A stretch of 43,019 nucleotides of DNA, from NCBI RefSeq assembly GCF_002007215.1, contig NZ_MUHX01000022.1, positions 1 to 43,019 of the forward strand, read 5' to 3'. The DNA comes from Pyramidobacter sp. C12-8. Its GTDB lineage: Bacteria; Synergistota; Synergistia; Synergistales; Dethiosulfovibrionaceae. The position numbers were made by a program, and so were the translations under genes. This document shows positions 7,778 to 15,662 of this stretch, one piece after another (position 1 is the first letter of the stretch; each line of letters starts with the position of its first letter). The notes below the pieces were generated by a model that did no database searches, had not been told where the DNA came from, and saw only the letters and a list, made by a program, of their open reading frames with translations.

Positions 7778-7987
7778 TTATTTGACGAAGACAAGTTTGT
7801 TCGATTGATCAGGCTGAATATCGTTTGTCTTGAGCTGATAGCCCTGGTTTGTCATGAAGCGGGTAACGTTCGTGATCGACGTCGGGTTATCGAGAAAAAT
7901 CTCGATCTCCTTTTCTCCCGTCGCCGCCGCTTTTTTGGCCTCGACGACAGGCTGAGGACAGGAAAGTCCGCGTGCATCAACAACCAT
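7778..7987 (-). CDS. TusA/SirA-like sulfur (selenium) carrier protein
   Basis: A 69-residue protein of the TusA fold with the catalytic motif LSCPQPV (Cys10). TusA-like proteins accept persulfide sulfur on this Cys; relatives beside YedE and DUF3343 genes are thought to act in selenium rather than tRNA thiolation metabolism. A GGAGGAG box lies a few nt upstream of ATG 7987. It sits 12 nt downstream of yedE in the same transcript and ends at a hairpin terminator. It matches the TusA-like part of YedF, but the second YedF-type domain is not fused here: a DUF3343 protein is encoded separately across the divergent promoter. The selenium role is inferred from context. Confidence 0.9.
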   Translation of the reverse strand: MVVDARGLSCPQPVVEAKKAAATGEKEIEIFLDNPTSITNVTRFMTNQGYQLKTNDIQPDQSNKLVFVK

Positions 7988-7999
7988 TTTTTCTCCTCC

Positions 8000-9097
8000 T
8001 TAAGCCTTCCTGCGCATCACGAAACCGACGCAGAGACAGAAAATCATGCCGATGACGAAAGCGGTCGGGGCGTGAGCGCCGATCCCGGCGCCGCTGCTGG
8101 CAAGACCGAAGTTATGGGCCACCGCCGCGCCCGCGATCATGCCGAAGACGAAAACAGCCGCATCGCCGTCGCCCTCGCCGGCCATGACCAGCTGACGGCC
8201 GGGACATCCTCCGGCGAGCGTGAAGCACAGGCCGGACAGGACCATGCCGAGGAAATTCCAGAGCGAGTCGGTATGAGCCACGGGCTGCCCCGCGAATCCG
8301 GACTTGAAGCTCCCCAGCACGAAGTTCATGCCGAACGCGGCCACCAGCAGGGCGACGATCCCCCAGAACAGATAGCCGTCGTGGGCGAGAACGAGATCCC
8401 TGAGCGCTCCGATCGTGCAGAAGCGGCTGCGCTGCGCAAGCCAGCCGACCAAAAGCATCACGGCCAGACTGACATACCACGGCGCGTGCATCGAGCCGGG
8501 ACCCTTTTCGGAGAAGAAAATCGGTCCCGTCCCCTCGGCTCCCAACTTGGGCGCGATCAGCAGCAGCGCCAGCAGCCCAAGCGCGAACAGCGGCATCATC
8601 AAACCGGATAATTTCGCTTCGGCCGGAGCGGGATAGGCTCTACCCAAATTGTAGTTGGAACTGATAAAATAAATGCCGATCAAGATCCCCACAAAGAGTC
8701 CGGCGATGCCGTAAAGGGCGTTGAAATCGCCGCCCGCCAGACGGAGATACGCTCTCCAGGGGCAGCCGAGGAAGATCAGCGCGCCGATGGAAGCGAAAAT
8801 GCCGAGCAGAAAGCGCACGGCGGGGGCCGATCCCGCGCGCGGCTTGAATTCCTTGAACGCCAGCGCGGAACCGAAAGCGCCGAGGATCAGGCCGATGATC
8901 TCCGGACGGATATACTGGACCGCCGCCGCCCTGTGAAAGCCCAGCGCCCCGGCGATATCGCGCTCGAAACAGGCAACGCAGATCCCCATATTGCCCGGGT
9001 TCCCCAGAAGCACGAGAACCGGCGCAAGTATGCCCACGGCAAGACCTGCGATAACGGGGCCCAACCGCGACACCATGAGAGAATCAAAATTTTTCAA
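8000..9097 (-). CDS. yedE: YeeE/YedE-family transporter, putative selenium transporter
   Basis: A polytopic membrane protein of 365 residues with many hydrophobic segments and the conserved Cys-containing patches of the YeeE/YedE family: GNMGICVACFERDIAGALG, FLGCPWRAYLRLAGGD, QRSRFCTIGALRDL and LAGGCPGRQLVMAGEGDGDA. Family members import thiosulfate (YeeE) or are proposed to move a selenium compound (YedE type, which co-occurs with selenoproteins). The long form with CVACFERD and GDFNALYG blocks, together with the adjacent TusA-like and DUF3343 genes and grdCD, favours the selenium type. I chose TTG at 9097 because AGGAGG lies 9 nt upstream; an in-frame TTG at 9103 is only 3 nt from it. Confidence 0.88.
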   Translation of the reverse strand: MKNFDSLMVSRLGPVIAGLAVGILAPVLVLLGNPGNMGICVACFERDIAGALGFHRAAAVQYIRPEIIGLILGAFGSALAFKEFKPRAGSAPAVRFLLGIFASIGALIFLGCPWRAYLRLAGGDFNALYGIAGLFVGILIGIYFISSNYNLGRAYPAPAEAKLSGLMMPLFALGLLALLLIAPKLGAEGTGPIFFSEKGPGSMHAPWYVSLAVMLLVGWLAQRSRFCTIGALRDLVLAHDGYLFWGIVALLVAAFGMNFVLGSFKSGFAGQPVAHTDSLWNFLGMVLSGLCFTLAGGCPGRQLVMAGEGDGDAAVFVFGMIAGAAVAHNFGLASSGAGIGAHAPTAFVIGMIFCLCVGFVMRRKA

Positions 9098-9157
9098 TGA
9101 CAACCGCCTCCTGCGATGAAATGAAGTTTGAACAAGGCATAGTATAAATAACTATCA

Positions 9158-9186
9158 TTGACCTTATTCTTGTTCTTTAGTATATT
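9158..9186 (+). promoter_or_regulatory. Promoter of the DUF3343 gene
   Basis: -35 TTGACC (9158-9163), 17-bp spacer, -10 TATATT (9181-9186). It overlaps the yedE promoter face to face and would give a leader of about 75 nt. Confidence 0.7.
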
Positions 9187-9206
9187 CGAAAAAAGCCGGA
9201 AGTCAA
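9179..9206 (-). promoter_or_regulatory. Promoter of yedE-tusA-like operon
   Basis: Minus strand: -35 TTGACT (9201-9206), 16-bp spacer, -10 TATACT (9179-9184). The -10 overlaps that of the divergent promoter, so only one polymerase can occupy the site at a time. Confidence 0.7.
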
Positions 9207-9268
9207 ATTATCAAAACGCATGAATAAAACCCTTGCATAAATTCATAATCTATAAGGAGTTCTGTATA

Positions 9269-9490
9269 ATGAAATGTCTTGCGACCTTTGACGTCACCAG
9301 TATGGCCCTGATGTTCGAGAAACAATGCCGCCGCGCCGGTTTCGACGTGAGGATCATCCCCGTGCCCCGGCAGATCTCGGCAAGCTGCGGGCTGGCCTGC
9401 TCCTATCCCTGCGACCGCGAAAACGAGATCATACGGCTTTGTGAAAAGGGCGGGATCGAGATCTCCGAGACGCATCACATGACAGACTGA
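9269..9490 (+). CDS. DUF3343 protein, putative Se/S carrier-like
   Basis: A 73-residue protein typical of DUF3343: an N-terminal strand-helix unit (MKCLATFDVTSMALMFEKQC), then a strand and the motif SASCGLACSYPC holding three Cys, which suits binding of sulfur or selenium. Members occur next to YedE and YedF-type genes and are described as putative Se/S carriers. AAGGAG (9254-9259) lies 9 nt before ATG 9269, which decides the start over an upstream in-frame ATG at 9233. It is divergent from yedE, sharing an overlapping promoter, so co-regulation is likely. Biochemical role unproven. Confidence 0.88.
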   Translation: MKCLATFDVTSMALMFEKQCRRAGFDVRIIPVPRQISASCGLACSYPCDRENEIIRLCEKGGIEISETHHMTD

Positions 9491-9511
9491 CGGTTTCACG
9501 GAAATTCCGCC

Positions 9512-9540
9512 TTGAGAGAAAATGTGCGATGCATTATACT
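9512..9540 (+). promoter_or_regulatory. Promoter of the 63-aa ORF / SUI1-like pair
   Basis: -35 TTGAGA (9512-9517), 17-bp spacer, -10 TATACT (9535-9540), about 60 bp before the first start codon. Confidence 0.65.
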
Positions 9541-9598
9541 GCAACCGTGTGAGACGCGTTCCCGCGTTTTCATATGGATAAAGTTTGGAGAAGAGAGA

Positions 9599-9790
9599 AT
9601 GCTTGACAGGAAGTTGATCGAGATGATGTACGAAACGGCGGCCAAGAGCGAGCTGCAGGGCGCTCGTTCGGCGGCGGCGGTTTATCGGCAGATGCTGGAG
9701 ATGCCGCTGGATTCGCAGATGACGGTCCGTTTTCGGGAAGGCGAAGATTTTATCGTCACCTGCCGCGAAGAAGGGTATGAGCTTGCGTAG
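9599..9790 (+). CDS. Hypothetical protein, 63 aa
   Basis: I do not recognise this protein. It is small and charged, begins MLDRKLIEMMYETAAKSE, is mostly predicted helix up to about residue 40, then has a strand-like end FIVTCREEGYEL. There is no signal peptide, membrane segment or Cys pair. A GGAG/AGAG purine run just upstream supports ATG 9599, and a consensus promoter precedes it. Its last 14 nt overlap the start of the SUI1-like gene in another frame, so the two are probably translationally coupled and may act together. Confidence 0.7.
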   Translation: MLDRKLIEMMYETAAKSELQGARSAAAVYRQMLEMPLDSQMTVRFREGEDFIVTCREEGYELA

Positions 9791-10172
9791 TTCCAAAAAG
9801 AAGATCGATCTGCAGAGCCTGGACGCCGAATCCTTCACGATTGCCGACGCCATGGGGCTGTCGCGGGAACCGGCCCGCCTGTCTGCGAAGGAGCCGTCTC
9901 GCGCCGACGCCGAACCGGCGCGAGACCACGCGCTTGAGACGGCGCCGTTGAGGCTTTTCCTGGAGCGCAAGGGCAGAAGCGGAAAAAACGTCACGCGGCT
10001 TGCCGGTCTGCCGTCGGGAGAACGGAGCAGCCGTCTTGTGAAGGAGCTGAAGCAGAATTTGGGCTGCGGCGCCGCAATCGAAGAGGAGGATGTTTTCTTT
10101 CAGGGAGATCAGCGCGCGCGGTTGTCGAAACTTCTGAAGGATCTCGGCGCGCGGAATGTGAAGATCGTTTGA
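9777..10172 (+). CDS. SUI1/eIF1-like translation factor family protein (YciH type)
   Basis: Residues about 65-131 match the SUI1 fold: the GKNVTRLAGLP strand, a helix carrying RLVKELKQNLGCGAAI, then EDVFFQGDQRARLSKLLKDL and a final NVKIV strand. The central GCGA... and QGD motifs are hallmarks shared by eIF1 and bacterial YciH. eIF1 proofs start-codon choice; YciH-type proteins have been linked to initiation fidelity or translation repression under stress, with no firm general role. About 60 residues of charged, probably disordered sequence precede the domain, a longer tail than in compact YciH proteins. GAAGAAGG lies just before ATG 9777. The gene overlaps the 63-aa ORF by 14 nt. Confidence 0.85.
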   Translation: MSLRSSKKKIDLQSLDAESFTIADAMGLSREPARLSAKEPSRADAEPARDHALETAPLRLFLERKGRSGKNVTRLAGLPSGERSSRLVKELKQNLGCGAAIEEEDVFFQGDQRARLSKLLKDLGARNVKIV

Positions 10173-10198
10173 GGCAACGGGGATTTTTGTCTTATAAT
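10169..10198 (+). promoter_or_regulatory. Promoter of transketolase gene
   Basis: -35 TTGAGG (10169-10174, overlapping the preceding stop codon), 18-bp spacer, -10 TATAAT (10193-10198), 50 bp before the transketolase start. Confidence 0.6.
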
Positions 10199-10247
10199 GA
10201 TTTTATAAAACGGTGATCGAAAAATTTCATGCGGAGGCGTAAAAACG

Positions 10248-12185
10248 ATGATGTTCGATAAGGCTGTCAAAATAAATTCTTTTCAATGGGAAGAACTGCC
10301 GCCGGCCGAAGAGCGGCAGCTGGACAAAGCCGCGCAAGTCTGCAAGGGCCTCGCGGTGGCGATGGTCGCCCGCGCCAACAGCGGGCACCCCGCGGGGGCG
10401 CTCTCCAGCATGAAAATGTACATGGCCGCCTACGGCGCTGCGAACGTGTCGCCACAAAACTGCGACTCGCTCGACCGCGATTTCGTCGTGATCAGCCACG
10501 GGCACACCTCGGCCGCGGCGTATGCGACCCTGGCGTATTACGGATTTGTGGACGCGTTCGACGCCGTGAACGAGTTTCGACGAACGGGCAGCCGCTTTCA
10601 GGGACACGTCGAGCGCATGGTCCCCGGCATCGACTGGGGTTCCGGCTGTCTCGGCCAGGGGCTGTCCGCGGGAGCGGGGTTTGCCCTGGCGCAGAAGGCG
10701 CGCGGCTACGACGGCCGCGTCTACGTTCTGATGGGGGACGGCGAGCAGCCGAAAGGGCAGATCGCCGAAGCGCGCCGCTTGATCGCGGCTCGAAAACTGA
10801 CCAGCATGACGGCGCTGATCGACGTCAACGACATCCAGATCTCCGGGCGCTGCGGCGACGTCATGCCCGCGCATATCAAGGAGCTCTGGGAAGCCGACGG
10901 CTGGCAGACGCTCCTGTGCGACGGCGATTCGTTCGCGGAGCTGTACGCCGCTTTGAAGGCGGCGCGCGCCGCCGGGCGCCCGACGGCGATCCTCTGCCGG
11001 ACGACTATGGGCAAGGGCGTTTCCTTTATGGAAGACAAGCCGGACTATCACGGCAAGGCCGCTTCGGGCGACCTCTACCGGCAAGCGATGAAAGAGCTGG
11101 GACAGCCGGATCTCGTCGTGTTGGCCGCGGAGCACAAAAAAGCGAAGTTCAGCGCCGCGCGCGCCGTCGAACCGCTTGAAGCGGTCCTCGATCTGGGCGC
11201 AGCGAAGGTCTACGGCCCCGCCGACACGACGGACAACCGCTCCGCCTTCGGCTCGGCGTTGGCGGAAGTGGGGCAGCTCAACTACAAAAAGACCGGGCGC
11301 GCCCCCGTGCTCGTTTTCGACTGCGACCTCGCCGGTTCGGTCAAGACCGGCGAATTTGCGAAAAAATGCCCGGACAACTTCATCCAGTGCGGCATTCAGG
11401 AGAACACCACGGCCACGGCCGCCGGAGCGGCGTCTGCCGGCGGCGTCGTGTCAGTCTGGGCGGACTTCGGCGTTTTCGGCCTGGCGGAAGCCTACAACCA
11501 GCAGCGCATGAACGACGTCAACCACGCGAACGAAAAGCTCGTCCTCACTCACGTGGGGCTCGACGTCGGCGAAGACGGCATGACGCATCAGTGCATCGAC
11601 TACGTTGCGCTGATGTCGAACTTCTTCAACTGGAAGCTGGTCGTTCCCGCCGACCCGAATCAGACGGACCGCGCGACGCGCTGGGCGCTGAAAACGGCGG
11701 GCAACGTCTGCCTGGCGATGGGGCGCAGCAAACTGCCGGCGCTCTGCGCGAACGGCAAGCCGCTGTTGGCGCGCGATTTCACGTACGGCGAAGCCGTCAA
11801 AGTCCGCGAGGGCAAGGACGCCGCCATCTTGGCGCTGGGAGCGATGGCGGGGCGCGCCGTGCAGGCGGCGGAGCTGCTTGCCGAAAAAGGCGTCGAAACG
11901 GCGGTCTACGCCGTCTCGTGCCCGCTGGAGATCGACGAGAGCGCGTTGACGGAAGCGTTTCAGACCGGTACGGTGTTGACCGTCGAAGATCACAATGTCG
12001 TCAGCGGCATGGGCAGCCTCTGGCTGGCCCGCGCCGAAGAACTGGGACTGCATTCCGTCGCGCGCCGTTTAGGCGTGCATCGTTACGGCGATTCCGGCCC
12101 GAGCGAAGAAGTGTACGCCGCCATGGGGCTTTCCGCGGACAAAATCGCAGAATCTCTCGAGGAACTGAAAAAAGTCGCGCGCTAA
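10248..12185 (+). CDS. tkt: Transketolase
   Basis: Thiamine-diphosphate enzyme moving two-carbon ketol units in the non-oxidative pentose phosphate pathway. The 645-residue protein has both halves in one chain. The N-terminal TPP domain shows ANSGHPAGALSSMKM and the cofactor motif GDGEQPKGQIAEARR (from about residue 163) ending with the Asn in LIDVNDIQISG; the pyrimidine domain shows FIQCGIQENTTATAAGAAS with its conserved Glu, and the C-terminal domain follows. ATG 10248 has GGAGG about 10 nt upstream. It has its own promoter and is closely followed by queH and an M24 peptidase gene, probably by read-through rather than shared function. Confidence 0.95.
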   Translation: MMFDKAVKINSFQWEELPPAEERQLDKAAQVCKGLAVAMVARANSGHPAGALSSMKMYMAAYGAANVSPQNCDSLDRDFVVISHGHTSAAAYATLAYYGFVDAFDAVNEFRRTGSRFQGHVERMVPGIDWGSGCLGQGLSAGAGFALAQKARGYDGRVYVLMGDGEQPKGQIAEARRLIAARKLTSMTALIDVNDIQISGRCGDVMPAHIKELWEADGWQTLLCDGDSFAELYAALKAARAAGRPTAILCRTTMGKGVSFMEDKPDYHGKAASGDLYRQAMKELGQPDLVVLAAEHKKAKFSAARAVEPLEAVLDLGAAKVYGPADTTDNRSAFGSALAEVGQLNYKKTGRAPVLVFDCDLAGSVKTGEFAKKCPDNFIQCGIQENTTATAAGAASAGGVVSVWADFGVFGLAEAYNQQRMNDVNHANEKLVLTHVGLDVGEDGMTHQCIDYVALMSNFFNWKLVVPADPNQTDRATRWALKTAGNVCLAMGRSKLPALCANGKPLLARDFTYGEAVKVREGKDAAILALGAMAGRAVQAAELLAEKGVETAVYAVSCPLEIDESALTEAFQTGTVLTVEDHNVVSGMGSLWLARAEELGLHSVARRLGVHRYGDSGPSEEVYAAMGLSADKIAESLEELKKVAR

Positions 12186-12194
12186 GAGCTGTCG

Positions 12195-12746
12195 ATGGAA
12201 GAAAAATTACTGTTCCACGCCTGCTGCGGTCCCTGCGCGACGACCGGCGTCCACGCTCTGACCGAGGAGAAACGGGAAGTGACGCTTTATTTTTACGGCG
12301 GCAACATCCATCCCTACGATGAATGGCAGCGGCGGCTGGAAGCTTTGCAAAAACTGGCGGCGGCGTATTGCCTCCCGCTGATCGTCCGCCCTTACGACAC
12401 GTCCGAATGGGACCGCCGCACGGCGGGATTGGAAAACGAACGGGAAGGCGGCCGCCGTTGCGAGCGCTGCATGCGCCTGCAGCTGGAAAGCGCCGCGGAA
12501 AAAGCGGCCGAGCTTTCCGTGTCGACGCTTTGCACCAGCCTGACGCTCAGCCCGCAGAAACACCCCGACCTGATCAACCTCTGGGGGAGGGGGCTTGCCG
12601 GCCGTTACGCGCTGAACTGGGAAGAACGAATCTGGAGAAAAAAGAACGGGCAGCTCTTCTCCGTTCAGGAGTGCAAGCGGCTGGGGCTTTACCGGCAGAA
12701 TTACTGCGGGTGCCGTTACAGCATGGAGCGCCCTCACCATTTTTAG
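12195..12746 (+). CDS. queH: Epoxyqueuosine reductase QueH
   Basis: QueH (formerly DUF208) reduces epoxyqueuosine to queuosine in the anticodon loop of GUN-decoding tRNAs, the last step of queuosine synthesis, replacing the unrelated QueG. The 183-residue protein has the family's Cys motifs: HACCGPC (Cys10, 11, 14) at the N-terminus, CERC (Cys88, 91), and NYCGCRYS near the end. Those motifs bind an iron-sulfur cluster and an adjacent metal. The start at 12195 is 9 nt after the transketolase stop with only a weak ribosome site, suggesting coupling to the upstream gene. No other queuosine genes are in the window. Confidence 0.92.
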   Translation: MEEKLLFHACCGPCATTGVHALTEEKREVTLYFYGGNIHPYDEWQRRLEALQKLAAAYCLPLIVRPYDTSEWDRRTAGLENEREGGRRCERCMRLQLESAAEKAAELSVSTLCTSLTLSPQKHPDLINLWGRGLAGRYALNWEERIWRKKNGQLFSVQECKRLGLYRQNYCGCRYSMERPHHF

Positions 12747-12761
12747 GAGCGTGAAGATCGT

Positions 12762-13877
12762 ATGCCTCATGAGAATTACATGGAGAACCGTCTGGTCGGT
12801 CTGAGAAAAAAACTGCTGGAAGAAAAACTCGACGCCCTGCTTTTGATCGATTCCGAGTCGAGCGGCTGGGAGAATCTGTTTTATTACAGCGGATTTCACG
12901 GTTCGTCCGCCGTCGTCGCGGTGACGCAGGAGCGGGCGATCCTTGCCACGGATTCGCGTTATCTGACCCAAGCCGCGCAGCAGTCGCCTTTCGAGATCCG
13001 CGCGGTGAAGACGGGGGAGAGCCAGGTCGCGACGGCCGGACGTCTTCTCGGCGAGCTGAAAATCCGCCGCTGCGGCTACGACGGCGCCATGCTCAGCGCG
13101 CAGACTTATCTGGCGCTGAGCGAGTTTTCCGTCGAATGGCGCAACTTTTCCTCAGCCATGGCTGAACAGCGCCGCCGCAAAGACGCTCATGAAATCGAAT
13201 CGATCATCAAAGCGGCCGACATCGCTTCCGCCGCGTATCTGGAAACGCTGCCGCTGGTCAGGCCCGGCATGAAGGAAAAAGAATTCGCCAAGTTGCTCGA
13301 ATTGAACATCGCCCGCCACGACGGCGAAGGCGTGTGGCACAAAAACGAGATGATCGTCGCTTCCGGCGTTCGCAGCGCCATGCCGCACGGCGTGGCCAGT
13401 GCGAAAAAAATGGAAGCGGGCGACCAGGTCACCGTCGATTACGGCGCGATCTTCGGCGCCTACATGTCCGACCTGACGCGGAACTTTTCTCTGGGCGCGC
13501 CCAAAGACGCCGAGTTTCTGGAGATCCACGAAGTTCTCCTGAAAGCCCACCGGGATTCCGCGGCGCTGCTGAAGCCGGGGGCACGCGGCTGCGATGTGCA
13601 TGCGGTCGCCGCCCAGGTTATCGCCGACGCCGGTTACGGCGCGTATTTCGGTCACGGACTCGGGCACAGCTTCGGCCTGGAGATCCACGAAACGCCGCGC
13701 CTTTCGCCTCTGTACCAGGGACCTCTCCAGTGCGGCGACGTGATCACGATCGAGCCGGGCATTTACATTCCCGATCGCGGCGGCCTGCGCATCGAAGACG
13801 ATTATCTGATCACGGAAGACGGAGCGCGCCGCCTTTCCGCCAATTTACCGCAGGAGTTCGTTCACCTGCCGCTGTGA
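12762..13877 (+). CDS. M24B family metallopeptidase (Xaa-Pro aminopeptidase type)
   Basis: A 371-residue protein with an N-terminal creatinase-like domain (residues about 1-135) and a C-terminal pita-bread domain. The five dinuclear metal ligands are all present: Asp226 (VTVDYG), Asp237 (MSDLTR), His302 (GHGLGHSFG), Glu331 (TIEPGIY) and Glu345 (RIEDDYL). It should remove an N-terminal residue preceding proline from peptides in the cytoplasm, fitting a peptide-fermenting lifestyle. AGGAG overlapping the queH stop lies 12 nt before ATG 12762; a second ATG at 12780 is possible. Confidence 0.92.
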   Translation: MPHENYMENRLVGLRKKLLEEKLDALLLIDSESSGWENLFYYSGFHGSSAVVAVTQERAILATDSRYLTQAAQQSPFEIRAVKTGESQVATAGRLLGELKIRRCGYDGAMLSAQTYLALSEFSVEWRNFSSAMAEQRRRKDAHEIESIIKAADIASAAYLETLPLVRPGMKEKEFAKLLELNIARHDGEGVWHKNEMIVASGVRSAMPHGVASAKKMEAGDQVTVDYGAIFGAYMSDLTRNFSLGAPKDAEFLEIHEVLLKAHRDSAALLKPGARGCDVHAVAAQVIADAGYGAYFGHGLGHSFGLEIHETPRLSPLYQGPLQCGDVITIEPGIYIPDRGGLRIEDDYLITEDGARRLSANLPQEFVHLPL

Positions 13878-13977
13878 TTGATAAACTTGAATCATCGTCG
13901 TCGCGGTGGCGGCCGGGGGATTTATATGATAGAATTTCGGTAATGTTTCACAGATACGATATGGGGGAGGAAAAAAC

Positions 13978-14139
13978 ATGAAAAAGTATGTGTGTTCTGT
14001 GTGTGGGTGGGAATACGATCCGGCGGTGGGCGATCCCGATAACGGCATCGCGCCCGGCACGGCCTTCGAAGATCTTCCCGAGGACTTTGTCTGCCCCGTC
14101 TGCGGCGTGGGCAAGGATCAGTTCGAAGCGGTCGAATGA
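13978..14139 (+). CDS. Rubredoxin
   Basis: A 53-residue one-iron electron carrier. The four iron ligands are Cys6 and Cys9 (CSVCGW) and Cys39 and Cys42 (CPVCGV), with the usual [14 protein letters not shown] and [11 protein letters not shown] blocks between them. GGGGGAGG lies 7-8 nt upstream of ATG 13978. It probably serves as an electron donor in oxygen or peroxide defence in this anaerobe, but no partner such as rubrerythrin or desulfoferrodoxin is adjacent. It stands alone, ended by a strong terminator. Confidence 0.97.
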   Translation: MKKYVCSVCGWEYDPAVGDPDNGIAPGTAFEDLPEDFVCPVCGVGKDQFEAVE

Positions 14140-14160
14140 GTTCAGGTTCGTAAGATAAAA

Positions 14161-14200
14161 AGAGACTCTCGAGTTCATCTTTCTCGAGAGTCTCTTTTTT
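14161..14200 (+). terminator. Rho-independent terminator after rubredoxin
   Basis: Perfect 13-bp stem AGAGACTCTCGAG (14161-14173) with CTCGAGAGTCTCT (14183-14195), 9-nt loop, followed by a T run and preceded by AAAA. Confidence 0.92.
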
Positions 14201-14264
14201 GTGCCGTTCCGTTCGCCGAGCGGACGAGGCGCGGTGGAAAAGCGGGGTTCTTTTCGAAGAATGC

Positions 14265-14292
14265 TTTATTTCGCCGCCCGTTCGGGTATAAT
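14265..14292 (+). promoter_or_regulatory. Possible promoter of the miaB operon
   Basis: A consensus -10 TATAAT (14287-14292) is preceded by a weak -35 TTTATT (14265-14270) at 16 bp. It lies downstream of the rubredoxin terminator and about 44 bp before the miaB start. Confidence 0.4.
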
Positions 14293-14335
14293 TGACGGGA
14301 AGCTATTCTGGAATGTACTCGTGGAGGTTTTTTCA

Positions 14336-15643
14336 GTGTACGGTTTTGCGATGAAAGTTTACGGGTGTCAAATGAATCAGTACGACGCCGACAAGATCAG
14401 GACGGCGCTCGTCGCGCGCGGGGCTTACGAAACCGCGGAAGAAAGCGCCGACGCGATCGTCTTTATCGGCTGCAGCATCCGAGACAAGGCCGAGCATAAA
14501 GTCTGGAGCGAATTGGGGCATTACGAAGAACGCTGGCGCAAAGAAGGGCGTCCCGTCGTCGCCATGACGGGCTGCATCGCTCAAAACGTGGGCGTCGACA
14601 TGTCCAGACGTTATCCGTGGATCCGCGTCGTTTCCGGCCCCCGGCATATCGGTCTGGTGCCCGACGCTTTGGAAACGGCCTTGTCGGGCAGCGAGAAAGT
14701 CGTCCTGCTCGACGACGATCCCCGCGAACTGCACGAACTGCGCTTTGCCCCGCTGGAACGCCAATTTCCCTGGAAAGCTTCGGTAATGATCTCGCACGGA
14801 TGCGACAATTTCTGCACCTACTGCATCGTCCCTTACGTGCGCGGTCGATTCGCTTCCCGCAGCTCCCGGGAGATCATGGACGAGGTGGAACAGCTTGTCG
14901 AAGGAGGGGTCAAAGAGATCTGTCTGCTCGGGCAGAACGTCGACACCTACGGAAAAGATCTCGACCGTTACAGCTTCGCCGATCTGCTGAACGACGTCGC
15001 CCATATCGCGGGGCTGGAACGTCTGCGCTTCATGACTTCTTATCCGACGGATTTCACGAAAGACGTGGTCGAAGCGATCGCCGAAAACGCCAACATCTGT
15101 CCCGCAATCAACCTGCCGATCCAGGCGGGCAGCGACCGGATCCTGAAAGCGATGAACCGCCGCTACACGGTGGAGGAGTATGCCAAGGTCGTCGACGGCA
15201 TCCGCCGCGGCCTGCCCGAAGTCGGCCTGACCTCCGACCTCATTGTCGGTTTCCCGGGCGAGACGGACGAAGATTTCGCCTGTTCGATGGCGGCGCTGGA
15301 ACGGTTCCGCTTCGATCAGGTCCACACGGCGGCCTATTCGCGCCGGCAGGGGACGCCGGCCGCCGCGATGAAGGAGCAGGTCCCCGAAAACGTAAAGAGT
15401 CGGCGCTTGAACGAGGTCAATCGACTGCAGACGGAAATCGCCAAAGAGATCAACGAAAAACTGATCGGGCGGCGCTATCGCGTGCTGGTCGACGGCAAGG
15501 CGCTGAAAGGGGATTTGCTGCAGGGGAGAAATCCGGCCGATAAAGTGATCCTTTTCGAAGGCGGCGAAAGCTTGATCGGAACGTTCACCGACGTGGAGGT
15601 GACCGCCGCCGACAGCTGGTCGCTGAAGGGGAGAATCCTTTAA
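14336..15643 (+). CDS. miaB: tRNA-2-methylthio-N6-dimethylallyladenosine synthase
   Basis: Radical-SAM methylthiotransferase that adds the 2-methylthio group to i6A37 of tRNAs. In the 435-residue protein the three N-terminal cluster Cys are Cys11 (YGCQMN), Cys46 (GCSIRD) and Cys80 (TGCIAQ). The radical SAM cluster is Cys156, Cys160 and Cys163 (HGCDNFCTYCIVPYVRG), and a TRAM domain ends the protein. GTG 14336 is chosen because GGAGG (14323-14327) lies 8 nt upstream; MKVYGC at 14351 is an alternative. MiaB rather than MtaB or RimO is favoured by GCQMNQYDA and by CIVPYVRGR. It is the first gene of a run continuing into comEA. Confidence 0.93.
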   Translation: MYGFAMKVYGCQMNQYDADKIRTALVARGAYETAEESADAIVFIGCSIRDKAEHKVWSELGHYEERWRKEGRPVVAMTGCIAQNVGVDMSRRYPWIRVVSGPRHIGLVPDALETALSGSEKVVLLDDDPRELHELRFAPLERQFPWKASVMISHGCDNFCTYCIVPYVRGRFASRSSREIMDEVEQLVEGGVKEICLLGQNVDTYGKDLDRYSFADLLNDVAHIAGLERLRFMTSYPTDFTKDVVEAIAENANICPAINLPIQAGSDRILKAMNRRYTVEEYAKVVDGIRRGLPEVGLTSDLIVGFPGETDEDFACSMAALERFRFDQVHTAAYSRRQGTPAAAMKEQVPENVKSRRLNEVNRLQTEIAKEINEKLIGRRYRVLVDGKALKGDLLQGRNPADKVILFEGGESLIGTFTDVEVTAADSWSLKGRIL

Positions 15644-15662
15644 TAAGGGAGGGGAGCCGCCG

